This document shows positions 63,804-64,000 of a stretch of DNA of 64,000 nt, piece after piece. The translations under genes and the position numbers were made by a program. The DNA is from Calothrix sp. PCC 6303. Lineage in GTDB: Bacteria; Cyanobacteriota; Cyanobacteriia; Cyanobacteriales; Nostocaceae. Under the pieces are notes generated by a model, which ran no database searches, was not told where the DNA came from, and saw only the letters and a list, made by a program, of their open reading frames with translations. Each line of letters begins with the position of its first letter. Position 1 is the stretch's first letter. The DNA lies in contig NC_019751.1 in NCBI RefSeq assembly GCF_000317435.1, positions 4,278,001 to 4,342,000 of the forward strand. The letters are read 5' to 3'.

Positions 63804-64000
63804 CTACGTTGCTGCAACCGAATCTTGGTTATTGGGTGTGGGAGATTGGACTTCCCAATACAGATCTTTAGCCTCAGTTATAAAGAATCCTTGGTCTAAT
63901 AGGGCTTTTCCACCTTCAAGTTTCATCCGCCAAATAGCATTTTCACCAGTAGCATAGTTACGCCACAAAAGATCTGGAATATTATCTTGAGTAAAGTCGG
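63804..64000 (-). CDS. C-terminus of an FG-GAP/VCBS-like repeat protein (partial)
   Basis: A minus-strand frame enters from the right edge and codes for the last 64 residues of a protein. It begins DFTQDNIPDLLWRNYATGENAIWRM, the pattern of FG-GAP/VCBS repeats (D-x-[NG]-x-DxPDLLWRN-x-xTGE-x-xxW), and ends at TAG after a short Pro/Asn-rich tail. Such proteins are usually secreted or surface adhesins. The rest lies outside the window. Confidence 0.75.
   Translation of the reverse strand, partial: DFTQDNIPDLLWRNYATGENAIWRMKLEGGKALLDQGFFITEAKDLYWEVQSPTPNNQDSVAAT

Noticed and set aside
1-64000. CRISPR array, tRNA or rRNA genes
   Set aside because: No regularly spaced direct repeats with unique spacers and no tRNA T-loop/anticodon pattern outside coding genes were found by eye.

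Overview
The window looks like chromosomal DNA of a filamentous, Nostocales-type cyanobacterium (genus not determinable here). Reasons: frequent HIP1 octamers (GCGATCGC); the chlorophyll gene acsF and class II FBP/SBPase; cyanobacteria-typical conserved genes (DUF3370-like, DUF2996, DUF2358, ArsA with an HSP20-like tail, Uma2); and many small dispersed palindromes and MITE-like repeats in the spacers. I found no rRNA, tRNA or CRISPR array.

Layout. 1-0.9 kb: the end of a truncated gene plus repeats. 0.9-4.8 kb: a minus-strand array of eight small secreted proteins. Five of these (D-H) are Asn/Gln/Ser/Gly-rich two-repeat paralogues that share a conserved upstream box. A divergent XRE regulator (5.2 kb) lies across a spacer with a long dyad. 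5.6-17.3 kb: mostly housekeeping genes (polysaccharide deacetylase, DUF3370-like protein, hemA, glpX, tadA, plsC, subtilisin-like protease, BolA plus CGFS glutaredoxin). 17.9-21.6 kb: an OmpR-type response regulator, an orphan IS200/IS605 TnpB, a cobalamin riboswitch and a CobW GTPase. 21.7-28.5 kb: small conserved genes, an ArsA/Get3 ATPase, Uma2, rpsB with a structured leader, and tsf. 28.6-33.3 kb: sugar transferase, surE, and an allantoinase-like/ureidoglycolate lyase pair. 33.3-36.4 kb: an ergothioneine operon egtC-egtB-egtD. 36.6-40.3 kb: type IV pilin, methyltransferase, and a DppC-type permease with a decayed partial copy of itself upstream. 40.5-49.7 kb: DUF2996, acsF, CPBP protease, TM2 protein, TPR protein, sfsA. 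50.0-54.3 kb: a lipoxygenase, a divergent P450 and an unknown protein, bracketed by sfsA and a decayed copy of the sfsA 3' end. A phytanoyl-CoA-dioxygenase-like gene follows on the other strand. 55.8-58.0 kb: leuC and leuD. 58.0-62.9 kb: an exopolysaccharide operon (WecG/TagA-like transferase, Wzc-like kinase, hexapeptide acetyltransferase, GT2). The right edge holds the C-terminus of an FG-GAP-like protein.

The two regions most likely to hold something undescribed are the tandem array of secreted two-repeat proteins with its shared 5' box and divergent regulator, and the putative oxylipin cassette (lipoxygenase, P450, unknown protein) that appears to sit inside a duplicated sfsA end. Functions proposed for both are inference from sequence only.
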